This document shows positions 17,527-26,590 of a DNA stretch of 64,000 nucleotides, in pieces (positions within the stretch are counted from its first letter, which is position 1; every line of letters starts with the position of its first letter). This DNA comes from Streptomyces sp. ISL-43 (GTDB taxonomy: Bacteria; Actinomycetota; Actinomycetes; Streptomycetales; Streptomycetaceae), in assembly GCF_018614195.1 (NCBI RefSeq), contig NZ_JAGGOT010000051.1, positions 124,001 to 188,000 on the forward strand, read 5' to 3'. Both the position numbers and the translations under genes were made by a program. The notes beneath the pieces were generated by a model. That model was not told the origin of the DNA. It ran no database searches and saw only the letters and a program-made list of their open reading frames with translations.

Positions 17527-18171
17527 GTGATCAGCCACATCGCCGCCACCCTGGCCCCGGTGTTCGGCCGGATGACCGTCACGGCGGACGCGGCGGGCCC
17601 GATCGTGGGCGGGACCATCCTGGTCGCCAACCACACCAGCCTGGCCGACCCGGTCGTCGTGGTCGCCGCGCTGCGCCGCCTCGGAGTCGACCCGGTGGTC
17701 ATGGCCGCGGCCGGGCTGTGGCGGGTCCCGGTGCTCGGGGGCGCGCTCGCCCGCGAAGGGCACATCCCGGTCCGCCGGGGCACGGCCCGCGCGGCGGAGG
17801 CCCTCGATGCCGCCGCCGAGGCCCTGGCGGCGGGGCGGTGCGTGCTGATGTACGGGGAGGGCGGGATCCCCGTGCGCCGGGACTCGGGGGAGGCCGCGCC
17901 TCTGCCCTTCCGCAGCGGCCTGGCCCGCCTCGCCCGGACCACGGGCGCGCCCGTCCGCCCGATCGGCCAGGCGGGCGCCCGCCGCATCAGCTCCGGGACG
18001 GCGGCCAAGCAGATCGCCGGAGTCCTGACGGCCCCGGCCCGCCGCCCGCGCGTCCACGTCCACGTCGGCGCGGCCGTCTCCCTGCCGGAGCACGTCGCGG
18101 ACGCGACGGCCGTGGCCCACGGCGCGGTCACCTCGGCCTGGCGCACCGCGGTGACCAGCCTCGCCGCGTGA
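17527..18171 (+). CDS. 1-acyl-sn-glycerol-3-phosphate acyltransferase family (PlsC)
   Basis: 214 residues. Membrane-associated lysophospholipid acyltransferase fold: catalytic NHTSLAD (HX4D, near residues 36-42), a hydrophobic stretch around LWRVPVLGGALAREG, and the substrate-binding block MYGEGGIP (EGG in place of the commoner EGTR). GTG start with GGAGG 5 bases upstream. Slightly short for the family and lacking a strong N-terminal membrane helix. The specific acyl acceptor cannot be predicted; standalone gene. Confidence 0.82.
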   Translation: MISHIAATLAPVFGRMTVTADAAGPIVGGTILVANHTSLADPVVVVAALRRLGVDPVVMAAAGLWRVPVLGGALAREGHIPVRRGTARAAEALDAAAEALAAGRCVLMYGEGGIPVRRDSGEAAPLPFRSGLARLARTTGAPVRPIGQAGARRISSGTAAKQIAGVLTAPARRPRVHVHVGAAVSLPEHVADATAVAHGAVTSAWRTAVTSLAA

Positions 18172-18176
18172 AACGG

Positions 18177-18440
18177 TCAGAGCCAGACGCCGTCGCCCAG
18201 GACGGCGTCGGCGTGCCGGACGTTGTCCGTGCTGCCGTCCGCCTCCCCGTCGGCGAAGTCCTGTCCCCAGCCGCTCCGCATCGCGACGATGGCGCCGTTG
18301 GGCCAGCAGCCGTGGCAAGTCCCCAACGGGGCACGGGACTCGGCGGGAGCGGCGGCCGGGGCCGCCTGCGCGGACAGGCCCATGAGGGCGGCGGAGAAGG
18401 CGAGCGCGATGGCCGTGCGGGCGAAGGGGGTCGTCGTCAT
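18177..18440 (-). CDS. Small secreted hypothetical protein
   Basis: 87 residues: a signal peptide (MTTTPFARTAIALAFSAALM, cleavage near AQA-AP) and a mature domain with TCHGCWPNGAIVAMRSGWG containing two Cys in a CxxC spacing. It ends convergently 5 bases from the acyltransferase stop. The ATG at 18440 is preferred because it gives a standard signal peptide; an upstream ATG at 18476 would add an unlikely N-terminus. Function unknown. Confidence 0.6.
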   Translation of the reverse strand: MTTTPFARTAIALAFSAALMGLSAQAAPAAAPAESRAPLGTCHGCWPNGAIVAMRSGWGQDFADGEADGSTDNVRHADAVLGDGVWL

Positions 18441-18554
18441 ACGGGGATACTCGCAGGCCGCGAGCCTGGAAGACATGGTTCAGCGCACGGGAGTGGCGAC
18501 GAGCGCTCGGTTGGCGTCGCCAGTCCCATCGAGGGTGACGGTCCCGCGCGGTCG

Positions 18555-19283
18555 TCAGGCGCGAGCGTCGGCCGACACGGAGGCCGTGGTGGCGACAGCG
18601 AGCGCCGCCGTGTACCCGGGTGGGGCCGGCAGGTCGGTCAAGGTCCAGCCGGGGACCGCGGCCGGGGTCCGTGCGGAACTGACGTACGGCTCGGCCAGAC
18701 CGCGCGCCAGGCCCACACCGGTGGCCTTGAGGCAGGCCTCCTTGCGGGACCACACCCGGCCCGTCGCTGCCGGCCGGTCCGCCTCCGGGAGCGCGGTCAG
18801 CTCCGCGGTCTCCGCCGGGTGCAGGGCGGCCAGTACGTCGGCCACCGCGGCCGGGGTCGAAATCGCCTGCACGTCTACGCCGACCGGCACCCCCGCGAAG
18901 GCGAAGTAGGCCATGTCGTCGCTGTGCGAGAGGGAGAAGTGCGGGGCGGCGCCGTCCACGGCGGGCCGGCCGTGCGGGCCGCCACAGCACGGGCACGTGT
19001 CGCGGACCAGCACCACGTCCGCCGGCGCCAGCCCGAGGTAGCCGCCGAGCAGCACCCGAAGCCCCACGTGCGAGGCCAGGTAGCGCCGCCGGTCGCCCTC
19101 CCGCAGCAGCCGGCCGGCCCGGTCCCGCTCGGCGGCGTCGAGCATCGGCAGGGCCTCGGCGACCGGGTACCCGCCGACGACGTCCGAAGTGGCGGCCAGG
19201 GCCCACACCGCCACATCCGAGTCCGCGGACAGCGCGCCGATCCGCGGCGCGCTGCTGCCGAGCCGGTTCACGTACGTACCCAC
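18555..19283 (-). CDS. 4'-phosphopantetheinyl transferase (Sfp type)
   Basis: About 242 residues. Transfers phosphopantetheine from CoA to carrier proteins of fatty acid, polyketide or nonribosomal peptide synthases. Diagnostic motifs are present: SLSHSDDMAYFAF, VGVDVQ (metal-binding Asp) and VWSRKEACLKATG (catalytic Glu/Lys region). A CPCCGGPHGRP segment in the N-terminal half is the usual Sfp-type PCxxCG-like motif. The start is uncertain: GTG at 19283 is proposed, no strong ribosome site is visible, and upstream TTG/ATG codons exist. No biosynthetic cluster is adjacent, so it may act in trans. Confidence 0.88.
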   Translation of the reverse strand: MGTYVNRLGSSAPRIGALSADSDVAVWALAATSDVVGGYPVAEALPMLDAAERDRAGRLLREGDRRRYLASHVGLRVLLGGYLGLAPADVVLVRDTCPCCGGPHGRPAVDGAAPHFSLSHSDDMAYFAFAGVPVGVDVQAISTPAAVADVLAALHPAETAELTALPEADRPAATGRVWSRKEACLKATGVGLARGLAEPYVSSARTPAAVPGWTLTDLPAPPGYTAALAVATTASVSADARA

Positions 19284-19690
19284 GTCGATGAGGGTAGACG
19301 AGCCGGATGGCCCCGACCCCGTGCGGCCGGCGCGGGCGTACTGCATGCGGCGTATCCGGTGGCTTGACGGCACAGCACGGACCGACCTGTGCGCCCCACC
19401 CGTCCTTGCGGAATGCGCTCACCGGCTTCACCCGGACCGCAACCGAATCTGCCGACCGACACCGCATCACGTTCATCGCACGTGCACACCTTGCCGCACG
19501 GGCAGCGAGGGAGTACCTGTACGGCGTAGCCCGCATCCGCCGCGGCGCGGCTCGACCTGCGCACCGTGACCGTCGCGGATCCGGTGTGGCACCACCACGT
19601 AGGGGAGCGAGGCCGCCTTCGGCTCCGGGTCACGTGTCACGCCAACGCGGGGGTGAAGCCGCCCATTCGTCGGCCAGGGGAGGACGCATC
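19284..19690. other. Intergenic region, no gene recognised
   Basis: 407 bases between the PPTase and the small membrane protein. Open frames here lack ribosome sites and family features. GGGGAGGA immediately before 19691 is the ribosome site of the next gene; the promoter of the membrane-protein/NLR operon should lie in the right half, but no confident -35/-10 pair was found. Confidence 0.4.
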
Positions 19691-20038
19691 ATGCCTATGC
19701 CACGGCGGAATCAGGCCTGGATCTGGACAGGACGAATTCTCGCCGCACTCGTCCTTGCCGCGCTCGCCGCGTACCTCGTCACCAGCGGACTGGACAAGGC
19801 GGACAAAGTCAGCAGCGCCATCAGTCTGTTGATCGCCTTGGCTGCTCTGCTCGCTCCGTACCTGCTGCCTACTCGGGCACCGTCCCAGCCTCAGTCGCCT
19901 CACCTGCCTCAGCCTCAGCCGCCCCAGTCGGTCGAGCAAGCAGGTAACGGCGTGACCAACGTGAGCCGGTCCCAGGGGGTGCAGATCAACCAGCAGGGCG
20001 GCGGCACCCAGAACAACACCTTCGGCGGACCCTCATGA
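19691..20038 (+). CDS. Two-TM protein with C-terminal amyloid-like motif (putative NLR partner effector)
   Basis: 115 residues. Two hydrophobic helices (about 12-31 and 42-60) joined by a short charged turn (LDKADKVSS), a Pro/Gln linker (about 65-83), then a C-terminal glycine/asparagine/glutamine motif (95-111: QGVQINQQGGGTQNNTF). GGGGAGGA precedes the ATG. The stop overlaps the ATG of the NB-ARC gene (ATGA), and the same motif opens that protein. This is the architecture of amyloid-signalling pairs, where an NLR nucleates a membrane-active partner through matching motifs. The protein would sit in the membrane and could permeabilise it when assembled (inference). Otherwise unrecognised. Confidence 0.72.
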   Translation: MPMPRRNQAWIWTGRILAALVLAALAAYLVTSGLDKADKVSSAISLLIALAALLAPYLLPTRAPSQPQSPHLPQPQPPQSVEQAGNGVTNVSRSQGVQINQQGGGTQNNTFGGPS

Positions 20039-20136
20039 CGGGCGTGTCCGGCCACGGCAACCGCACAGGGGATGCCGCCGGCGGCCAAGGGGTACAGATC
20101 AACCACGGGAGCGGCAACACCCAGAACACCACTATC
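19973..20136 (+). repeat. Shared amyloid-like motif encoded twice
   Basis: Two 51-base segments, 19973-20023 (end of the two-TM gene) and 20086-20136 (start of the NLR gene), encode QGVQINQQGGGTQNNTF and QGVQINHGSGNTQNTTI, 11 of 17 residues identical with no gap. The VQI core with flanking Gly/Asn/Gln resembles RHIM-like/BASS bacterial amyloid signalling motifs. The span given covers both copies and the gene junction. Confidence 0.7.
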
Positions 20137-22569
20137 TACAACACTGCTTCACCGTCGCTCGTGCCGGCGATGCACCAGCTGCCACGCGCGCTCGCCGACT
20201 TCACTGGTCGGACGGCGCCGCTGAACGAGCTGGAACAGTTCTTCGGACGCGGCCACGGCCACGGCCACGGAATCGAAGATGCTCCTCCGATCCTTCTCGT
20301 ATACGGGATGGGCGGCGTGGGGAAGACGACTCTTGCCGTACATCTGGCCCACAGGATCAAATCCGCATTCCCGGACGCGCAGTTGATGGTTGCTCTCGGC
20401 GGGAGCGACATCGCCACCACGACTTCGAATGCGGCCCTTGACCATCTCATGAGGTCCTTGGGCCTCGACCCGAGCAGGGCGCCCCAGGACTTCGATGGGA
20501 AGGTCGCCCTCTACCGATCGCTTCTGGTTGATCGCAGGGCACTCATCGTGCTCGACGATGCAAGCCGTGCCGAGCAAGTCGAGCCGCTTTTGCCGGCGAG
20601 TGCGGCTTGCGCAGCAATCATTACCAGCCGATCGGCCTTGCCCGGTCTCGATGGGGTTGAGCGGTACCCCTTGCCGGTGCTTTTGGAAGACGAAGGGATC
20701 GGCCTGCTCGCCCGCTTGGTGGGCGATCGTGTGCACAGAGATCTCGATGCATCACGTCGAGTCGTCGATCTGTGTGCCGGGCTGCCCTTGGCATTGCGCA
20801 TCGCAGGTGCTTCCATGACGACACCGGCCAGGGTTCAGCTACCCATCTCGTCGTTGCTCCAACAGCTCAAAGGTGAAGATCGTCGTCTGGATCGGCTGAC
20901 AGACGGGCGAAGGGCCGTACGCGCAACATTTGCTGCGAGTCACAGGGCTCTGTCTCCGGAGGCGTCCAGGGTTTTCGGATTACTCGGATTGTTGAGGATT
21001 CCCGTGCTCTGCCTCGGAATGATTGCCGAACTCAGCGGTGGAGGGCGAGATGAGGTGGAGAGCTCTCTGGCGGAGTTGGTGGACGCTCAGCTTCTCCAAG
21101 TTGTCGGCGATCGATATAAATTGCATGATCTCGTTCGTCTCCTTGCCGTCGAATGCAGCGAAGGAGTCGAAACCGATGAGCGTTCCGTCTCGCTTCGGCG
21201 CGCCTTCGATTGGTATCTGGGTCAAACCAGAACCATGGGCGCGCGTCTGTACCCAGGGCGAGCCGACCTCTGCGAGGAGGCCGGCGGTTGGGCTCAAGCG
21301 AGGTTCGCGGACTTGGAGGGCGAGGCAACCGGCTGGGAGTCGCCGGTGCGGCTTGCGACACGCTGGTTCGAGGCCGAGCAGCAGTCGCTGGTCGCCGTCG
21401 TGAAGCAATGTTATGCCTCCGGGCTGGACGAAACATGTTGGAGACTCACCGAAAGCCTCGTCCCGTTCTTCGAGCTCCAGTCGCTATGGAGCGAGTGGAG
21501 GGAAACCCACTCGATCGCCTTCATGGCTGTAGCTCGGTCCGGCGATTCCAGAGCGGAGGCGAGGTCCCTGAGGAATCTCGCTTTGTTGGAGCATGTGCAG
21601 GGGCATTGGGATAAGGCGATCTCGGCGTTCGAGCGGTGCATTCTTATTTTTCGGGGCTCGAATGACGTACACGAGACGGCGGTTACTCTTGCGCGCCTAG
21701 GAAAGACGCACAGGGATAGGGGCGGCTGGGATTCGGCATTGAACTCCTACGACGTGGCACTGCCGATTCTCCGAGAGTATGGGGATCGCTGGTGGGAGGC
21801 CTCAGTCCTTTCCGGTATGGGGGACATAGCGATGGACCGGAGCCGATGGAAAGAGGGGGCGAGGTGCGCCAATCTTGCCCTTTCGATCTTTCGTGAACTG
21901 GGTGATCGCAGATCCGAGGGTTTCGCTTTGGTGAGTCTCGGGATCATGAACAGATACCGGGGACTGCCCGGTGAAGCGATCTCATGCTTCGAATCCGGCA
22001 TCTCCATACTGCGAGACGCTGGTGACAAGTGGTGGGAGATGACGGCAAACGTCAGTCTCGGCATGGCCTATTGTCAGCAAGGCCGCCTCGATCATGCGCA
22101 TCGGGTGTTCGATGATTGTCTTGGCTTTTTTGAAGCGTTGCACGCAAGTTGGTGGCAGGCCTTGACGATACTCGGCATCGGTGACGTGCATTTGGGTCGT
22201 GGGCAATGGGATGATGCCATGTCATGCTTTGACGAATCGCTGCCGATATTCGAGCGTTTCGGTGACCAGTGGTGGGTAGCGGTGACGATGGTCAGTGCAG
22301 GTCGATGCCATATGGGCGCGGAGCGTCCGCAGGAAGCGATCGACGTGCTGGCCGGAAGTGTCGATATATTCGATCGGATTGATGCTGAATGGTGGCGTGC
22401 GGTATCTCTGTGCGAACTCTCCAAGGTGCACGCCGCGCAGGGTAGTACGAGGCTGGCGGTAAGTCATTTGCGAGAAGCTGTCGGCATATTCAGGGATTAC
22501 GAAGACCACCTGCGTGAGGAGGCGGGCGAGCAAAGTCTCGCAAGCCTCCTGAGGGCCGCAGATGATTGA
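20035..22569 (+). CDS. NB-ARC/TPR STAND ATPase (NLR-like) with N-terminal amyloid-like motif
   Basis: 844 residues. The N-terminal amyloid-like motif (18-34) precedes an FTGR-type entry, a GHGHGHG run (73-79), and the NB-ARC: P-loop GMGGVGKTT (91-99), Walker B ALIVLDDA (169-176), sensor IITSRS (195-200), GLPLALR and an LHDLVR motif standing in for MHD. The C-terminal part (about 510-835) is a series of roughly 40-residue TPRs with a recurrent acidic-plus-WW signature (DRWWEA, DKWWEM, DQWWVA, AEWWRA). No effector domain is fused, consistent with signalling in trans to the membrane protein upstream, with which it overlaps by ATGA. Codon use is visibly less GC-rich than neighbours, suggesting horizontal acquisition. 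Probable defence or regulated cell-death sensor (inference). Confidence 0.85.
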   Translation: MTGVSGHGNRTGDAAGGQGVQINHGSGNTQNTTIYNTASPSLVPAMHQLPRALADFTGRTAPLNELEQFFGRGHGHGHGIEDAPPILLVYGMGGVGKTTLAVHLAHRIKSAFPDAQLMVALGGSDIATTTSNAALDHLMRSLGLDPSRAPQDFDGKVALYRSLLVDRRALIVLDDASRAEQVEPLLPASAACAAIITSRSALPGLDGVERYPLPVLLEDEGIGLLARLVGDRVHRDLDASRRVVDLCAGLPLALRIAGASMTTPARVQLPISSLLQQLKGEDRRLDRLTDGRRAVRATFAASHRALSPEASRVFGLLGLLRIPVLCLGMIAELSGGGRDEVESSLAELVDAQLLQVVGDRYKLHDLVRLLAVECSEGVETDERSVSLRRAFDWYLGQTRTMGARLYPGRADLCEEAGGWAQARFADLEGEATGWESPVRLATRWFEAEQQSLVAVVKQCYASGLDETCWRLTESLVPFFELQSLWSEWRETHSIAFMAVARSGDSRAEARSLRNLALLEHVQGHWDKAISAFERCILIFRGSNDVHETAVTLARLGKTHRDRGGWDSALNSYDVALPILREYGDRWWEASVLSGMGDIAMDRSRWKEGARCANLALSIFRELGDRRSEGFALVSLGIMNRYRGLPGEAISCFESGISILRDAGDKWWEMTANVSLGMAYCQQGRLDHAHRVFDDCLGFFEALHASWWQALTILGIGDVHLGRGQWDDAMSCFDESLPIFERFGDQWWVAVTMVSAGRCHMGAERPQEAIDVLAGSVDIFDRIDAEWWRAVSLCELSKVHAAQGSTRLAVSHLREAVGIFRDYEDHLREEAGEQSLASLLRAADD

Positions 22570-22662
22570 CGGGCCGCGGGACCGGCTCGCCTCGCGACCG
22601 GGGTGGCTCAGGCCTAGGCTGGTCTTGTTGCCTGAGGTCCTCGGACGACAGGAGAGCATGCC

Positions 22663-23892
22663 GTGAAGTCAACCCACATCCGGCTGCGCCGGGCCTGCGT
22701 GGCCGCAGCCGCCGTAGGTGTGCTCGTCGCCCCGGCGGTCGCGGGCTCCGCGTACGGAGCGGGCGCTCCGGCACTCTCCGCTCCCGCCGCCCCCTCCCCG
22801 GACACCGACACGGAGTTCCCGCAGCTCACCCCGGCCGTCGCGGCGCAACTGGACGAGGCCGTGCGCCAGGTCATGAGTGAGACGAAGGTGCCGGGTGTGA
22901 CCGTGGGGCTGTGGGCCCCCGGTAAGGGGAGTTACCTGAAGTCCTTCGGCGTGGCGGACAAGGCGACGGGTGCTCCCATGGAGGCGGGGCTCCACGTGCG
23001 CATCGGCAGCGAGACCAAGACGTTCACGGTGACCGCCCTCCTCCAGCAGGTGGACAAGGGGAAGATCGGTCTGGACGACCCCATCGGCAAGTACATCTCA
23101 GGCGTTCCGAACGGGGACCGCATCACCCTGCGCCAATTGGCGGGCATGCGCAGCGGGCTCTTCAACTTCAGCTTGGACGAGGACTTCATCAAGAAGCTCC
23201 AAGCCGATCCGGAACAGTCCTTCGCGCCACAGCAGTTGCTCGACTACTCCTTCGAGCACCCGGTGCAGTTCGAGCCGGGAGCGGAGTTCGACTACTCCAA
23301 CACCAACCTGATCCTGCTCGGCCTGGTGGTGGAGAAGGTCACCGGCCGGCCGCTCCACGAGGTCATCAAGCAGGACGTCCTGGAGCCGGCCGGGCTCCGG
23401 AGCACCATCTTCCCCACGAGTGCGGACATGTTGGATCCGTACGCACACGGCTACACCGACCAGACAGCCTCGGGCAAGACCGAGGACTCGACCCACTGGA
23501 ACCCCTCCTGGGCCTGGGCTGCCGGCGCGATGATCTCCGACCTACAGGACTTGCGCAGCTGGGCCCGCACCCTCGCCACCGGCACACTGCTGACGCCCGC
23601 GACCCAGGCCGAGCGCCTGAAGACCACCCCGATGGACATCCCCGGTGACGGCTACGGGCTGGGCATCTTCAACATTCAGGGCTGGATCGGCCACAACGGC
23701 TCGATCCCCGGCTACGAGGTCCTGCCCGTCCACCTCCCCGAGGCGCAGGCGACGATGGTCATCGTCCTCAACACCGACAGCCAGACCGACGGCCAGGAGC
23801 CCAGCACGCTCTTCGGCGAGGCGGTCACCAGCATCGTGACCCCCGATCACGTATACCCCGGCCGCAAGCCGCTGGCACCCACAAGCGACTGA
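22663..23892 (+). CDS. Secreted serine hydrolase (class C beta-lactamase/DD-peptidase family)
   Basis: 409 residues. A signal peptide (about 1-32) is followed by a beta-lactamase-related domain with SxxK as GSETK (nucleophile Ser), YSN as the second motif and a GHNGSIPGY block as the third. Such Streptomyces enzymes are D-alanyl-D-alanine carboxypeptidases or esterases acting outside the membrane. GTG start with AGGAGA upstream. It follows the NLR gene by 94 bases and is probably unrelated to it. Confidence 0.88.
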   Translation: MKSTHIRLRRACVAAAAVGVLVAPAVAGSAYGAGAPALSAPAAPSPDTDTEFPQLTPAVAAQLDEAVRQVMSETKVPGVTVGLWAPGKGSYLKSFGVADKATGAPMEAGLHVRIGSETKTFTVTALLQQVDKGKIGLDDPIGKYISGVPNGDRITLRQLAGMRSGLFNFSLDEDFIKKLQADPEQSFAPQQLLDYSFEHPVQFEPGAEFDYSNTNLILLGLVVEKVTGRPLHEVIKQDVLEPAGLRSTIFPTSADMLDPYAHGYTDQTASGKTEDSTHWNPSWAWAAGAMISDLQDLRSWARTLATGTLLTPATQAERLKTTPMDIPGDGYGLGIFNIQGWIGHNGSIPGYEVLPVHLPEAQATMVIVLNTDSQTDGQEPSTLFGEAVTSIVTPDHVYPGRKPLAPTSD

Positions 23893-23927
23893 CGGCCGCA
23901 GGGTGGACGCGGGCTCGTCGGAACGCC

Positions 23928-24125
23928 CTACGGCAGGCGGGAGCCGGGCCGCGACCGCATTTCGGTCGCGGCCCGGCGGATGTCCTCGGACCGCTCGGCG
24001 TCGTCGAGCAGCCCGAGGAGCACCATCAGCGCACGGGCCTCGTCGTTGCTGACCAGCTTCAGGCGCGGTTCGGTCACTCCGTCGAGGAGTACGTCCAGCA
24101 GTTCCCCGGTCTCGTCCTCGTCCAT
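23928..24125 (-). CDS. Small acidic/basic hypothetical protein downstream of helR
   Basis: 65 residues, soluble, with an acidic N-terminus (MDEDETGELLDVLLDG) and basic C-terminus (RSRPGSRLP), predicted mostly helical. On the same strand as helR, starting 65 bases after the helR stop. Codon bias supports a real gene. Family not recognised. Confidence 0.5.
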   Translation of the reverse strand: MDEDETGELLDVLLDGVTEPRLKLVSNDEARALMVLLGLLDDAERSEDIRRAATEMRSRPGSRLP

Positions 24126-24189
24126 ACCGGGAACAACGCTGGAGGAGCCCGCATGTCACCCCGGCTGACACGGATCCGCGGATCCCCCC

Positions 24190-26358
24190 TCAGGACGTCG
24201 TCAGGATGACGAGTTGCCGGGTCGCGCGGGTCATCGCGACGTAGCGGTCGACGGCTCCTTCGATGCCCTCGCCGAACGTCTCCGGGTCGATGAGGACGAC
24301 CAGGTCGAACTCGAGCCCCTTCGTCAGTTCCGGCGTCAGCGACCGGACGCGGGATGTCGTCCGGAACCTGCCGTCGTCGATGTCACCCGTGCCGATGACA
24401 CAGGCGATTCCCTCGGCGTGTGCAGCGAGCCAGGTGTCCAGGATCGAGTCCAGATCCGCCACCGATCCGTGGACGACGGGGATGCCGTTGCTGCGGATGG
24501 AGGTCGGCACGTTGGCGTCCGGGAGCGCCGCGCGGATGACCAGCTCGGCTTCCGCCATCACCTCTTCCGGCGTACGGTAGTTGATGCTCAGGGAAGCCAC
24601 GTCGATCCGGTCGAGCCCGACCCGCTCGAGCCGTTCCCGCCACGACTCCGTGAACCCGTGCCGGGCCTGGGCGCGGTCACCGACGATGGTGAAGCTCCGG
24701 GACGGGCAGCGGAGCAGCAGCATCTGCCACTCGGCGTCGGTCAGCTCCTGCGCCTCGTCCACGATGACGTGCGCGAACGGTCCGGCGAGCAGATCCGGTT
24801 CGGTTCCGGGCAGCGCGCTCTCGTCGATCAGGGTGTCCTGCATGTCGCGGCCGCGCAGCATCCCCACCGCGCCTTCGCTCTCGTCGATCAGGACGTTCTG
24901 CAGCATGCCGTCGATGGCGTCGGCCCTGCGCGCGCGTTCGGCGGCGACGGAGGCCTCGTTGCGGCGCTTGCGCAGTGACGCCTCCGCGTCGCCGAGCCGC
25001 TGGCGTGCCGCGTCCAGGAGCGGCAGGTCGGACACCGTCCAGGCCTGGGCGTCCTCGCGCTGCAGGGTGCGGACCTCGTCGGGGCCGAGCCAGGGAGCGC
25101 ACTTGCGCAGGTACGCGGGTACCGACCACAGGTCTCCGACGAGGTCACCGGCTTCGAGCATCGGCCACGCACCGTTGAGGGTGGCGATCAGTTCCCGGTC
25201 CTGCAGCAAGGACCTCCGGAGCAGCTCGGGCGAGACCTCGCTGTCGTCCTTGTCCATCAGGATCGTGAGCAGTTCCTCCCGGATCTGGTCACGCGCCTCG
25301 TTGTGCGGAGTGCCCGGTTCCACCGCTTCGAACGCAGCCGCCCAATCGTCGGCGCTCAGCCAGATGTCGGACCAGTGGCTCGAGACCGTCATCCCCTTGG
25401 TGGGCGGCTCCTCGTAGATGGCGACGGCCGCCTCGATCGCCTTCACCAGGTCCGCGGACGACTTCAGCAGGGCCACGTCCGGGTCGGGCTCGATCGCTGC
25501 CACGGCTCCCTCGGTGACGAGATCGCGCAAGGTGCAGGTCTGCACGCCCTCCTCGCCGAGGCTGGGCAGGACATCGGCGACGTAGGCCAAGTAGGGCTGG
25601 TGCGGACCGACGAACAGCACGCCGCCGCGACGGTGGCCGAGACGGGGGTCGGAGTAGAGGAGGTGGGCGGCGCGGTGCAGGGCGACGACGGTCTTGCCCG
25701 TACCCGGGCCGCCGTCGACGACGAGTGCGCCCCGGGATCCCGCCCGGATGACGGCGTCCTGGTCGGACTGGATGGTGGCGAGCACGTCGCGCATCCGGGC
25801 CGACCGGTTGCCGCCCAGGCTGGCGATGAAGGCGGACTGGTCGTCGAGAGCGGCGTGCCCGTCGAGTCCGTCGCTGGTGAACACCTCGTCCCAGTAGTCG
25901 CTGATCCGGCCGCGGTTCCAGCGGTACCTGCGGCGGCTCGCCAGACCCATCGGGTTGGCGTGGGTCGCGGCGAAGAACGGCTCGGCCGCGGGGGAGCGCC
26001 AGTCGAGCAGCAGTCGGCGCCCCTCGCTGTCGGTGAGGCCGAGGCGTCCGATGTACACGGGCTCGGAGCTGTCCGCAGGGACGGTGTGGCCCAGGCACAG
26101 GTCCAGACCGAAGCGACGCAAGGTGCGCAGGCGACCGGTCAGACGGTGGATCTCGATGTCCCGGTCCATCGCCTCCCGGCCGATGCCGCCGGGCGCCTTG
26201 CGCGCGGCCTCGAGGCGGTCGGACAGTTCGGCGATCGTCTGCTCGAGGCTCTCCGATATGGCCGCGAAGTGCCGATCGTCGGCGTCGATCAGCGCCGGGT
26301 CGGCCTTGGGGGAGAGGTGGTCGGGAAGGTCGAAGGCGCTGGTGGTCAAGGGGTTCAT
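24190..26358 (-). CDS. helR: HelR, RNA polymerase recycling ATPase (rifamycin tolerance)
   Basis: 722 residues, UvrD/HelD-like superfamily 1 motor. Displaces rifamycin from RNA polymerase and recycles stalled enzyme, giving rifamycin tolerance in Streptomyces. Features: N-terminal helical arm (about 25-85), the LLLDWRSPAAEPFF block (117-129), Walker A GGPGTGKT (216-223), Walker B VIVDEAQ, GDRAQARHG, SINYRTPEE and a C-terminal AMTRATRQLVIL motif. The extensive similarity to HelR rather than generic HelD, together with an RAE promoter about 200 bases upstream, makes the call strong. The ATG at 26358 begins the conserved MNPLTTSAFDLP. Regulation: predicted induction by rifamycins through the RAE. 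Confidence 0.92.
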   Translation of the reverse strand: MNPLTTSAFDLPDHLSPKADPALIDADDRHFAAISESLEQTIAELSDRLEAARKAPGGIGREAMDRDIEIHRLTGRLRTLRRFGLDLCLGHTVPADSSEPVYIGRLGLTDSEGRRLLLDWRSPAAEPFFAATHANPMGLASRRRYRWNRGRISDYWDEVFTSDGLDGHAALDDQSAFIASLGGNRSARMRDVLATIQSDQDAVIRAGSRGALVVDGGPGTGKTVVALHRAAHLLYSDPRLGHRRGGVLFVGPHQPYLAYVADVLPSLGEEGVQTCTLRDLVTEGAVAAIEPDPDVALLKSSADLVKAIEAAVAIYEEPPTKGMTVSSHWSDIWLSADDWAAAFEAVEPGTPHNEARDQIREELLTILMDKDDSEVSPELLRRSLLQDRELIATLNGAWPMLEAGDLVGDLWSVPAYLRKCAPWLGPDEVRTLQREDAQAWTVSDLPLLDAARQRLGDAEASLRKRRNEASVAAERARRADAIDGMLQNVLIDESEGAVGMLRGRDMQDTLIDESALPGTEPDLLAGPFAHVIVDEAQELTDAEWQMLLLRCPSRSFTIVGDRAQARHGFTESWRERLERVGLDRIDVASLSINYRTPEEVMAEAELVIRAALPDANVPTSIRSNGIPVVHGSVADLDSILDTWLAAHAEGIACVIGTGDIDDGRFRTTSRVRSLTPELTKGLEFDLVVLIDPETFGEGIEGAVDRYVAMTRATRQLVILTTS

Positions 26359-26552
26359 GTCATCAGCCCCGATCCGAGGTCGCTGACGCCACGGCCGGCG
26401 GCGCGCACACCCGCCGCGTCCCGGTGCCGAGTGCTCGTACCCGCGATGCGCTTCCCCCCACTGACTCGACGTCACCGCACGACCCATGAACCGACAACAG
26501 CACACGCACTTCGTGAATCTCCCATTTCTGCAGCTTCTGGCTTCGGTCCGCG

Positions 26553-26590
26553 ATTCTGCCCGACGGCCGGGGCCTTGCCGCAAGCCCCCC
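26553..26590 (-). promoter_or_regulatory. RAE-containing promoter of helR
   Basis: On the minus strand GGGGGGCTTGCGGCAAGGCC (within 26569-26590) matches the rifamycin-associated element. TTGCGG inside it would be the -35, and CAGAAT (26553-26558) 19 bases further the -10, giving a leader of nearly 200 nt before helR. The remainder of the 541-base gap 26359-26899 shows no gene; an AT-rich patch (GTTATAAATTG, plus strand 26596-26606) abuts the element. Confidence 0.85.
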
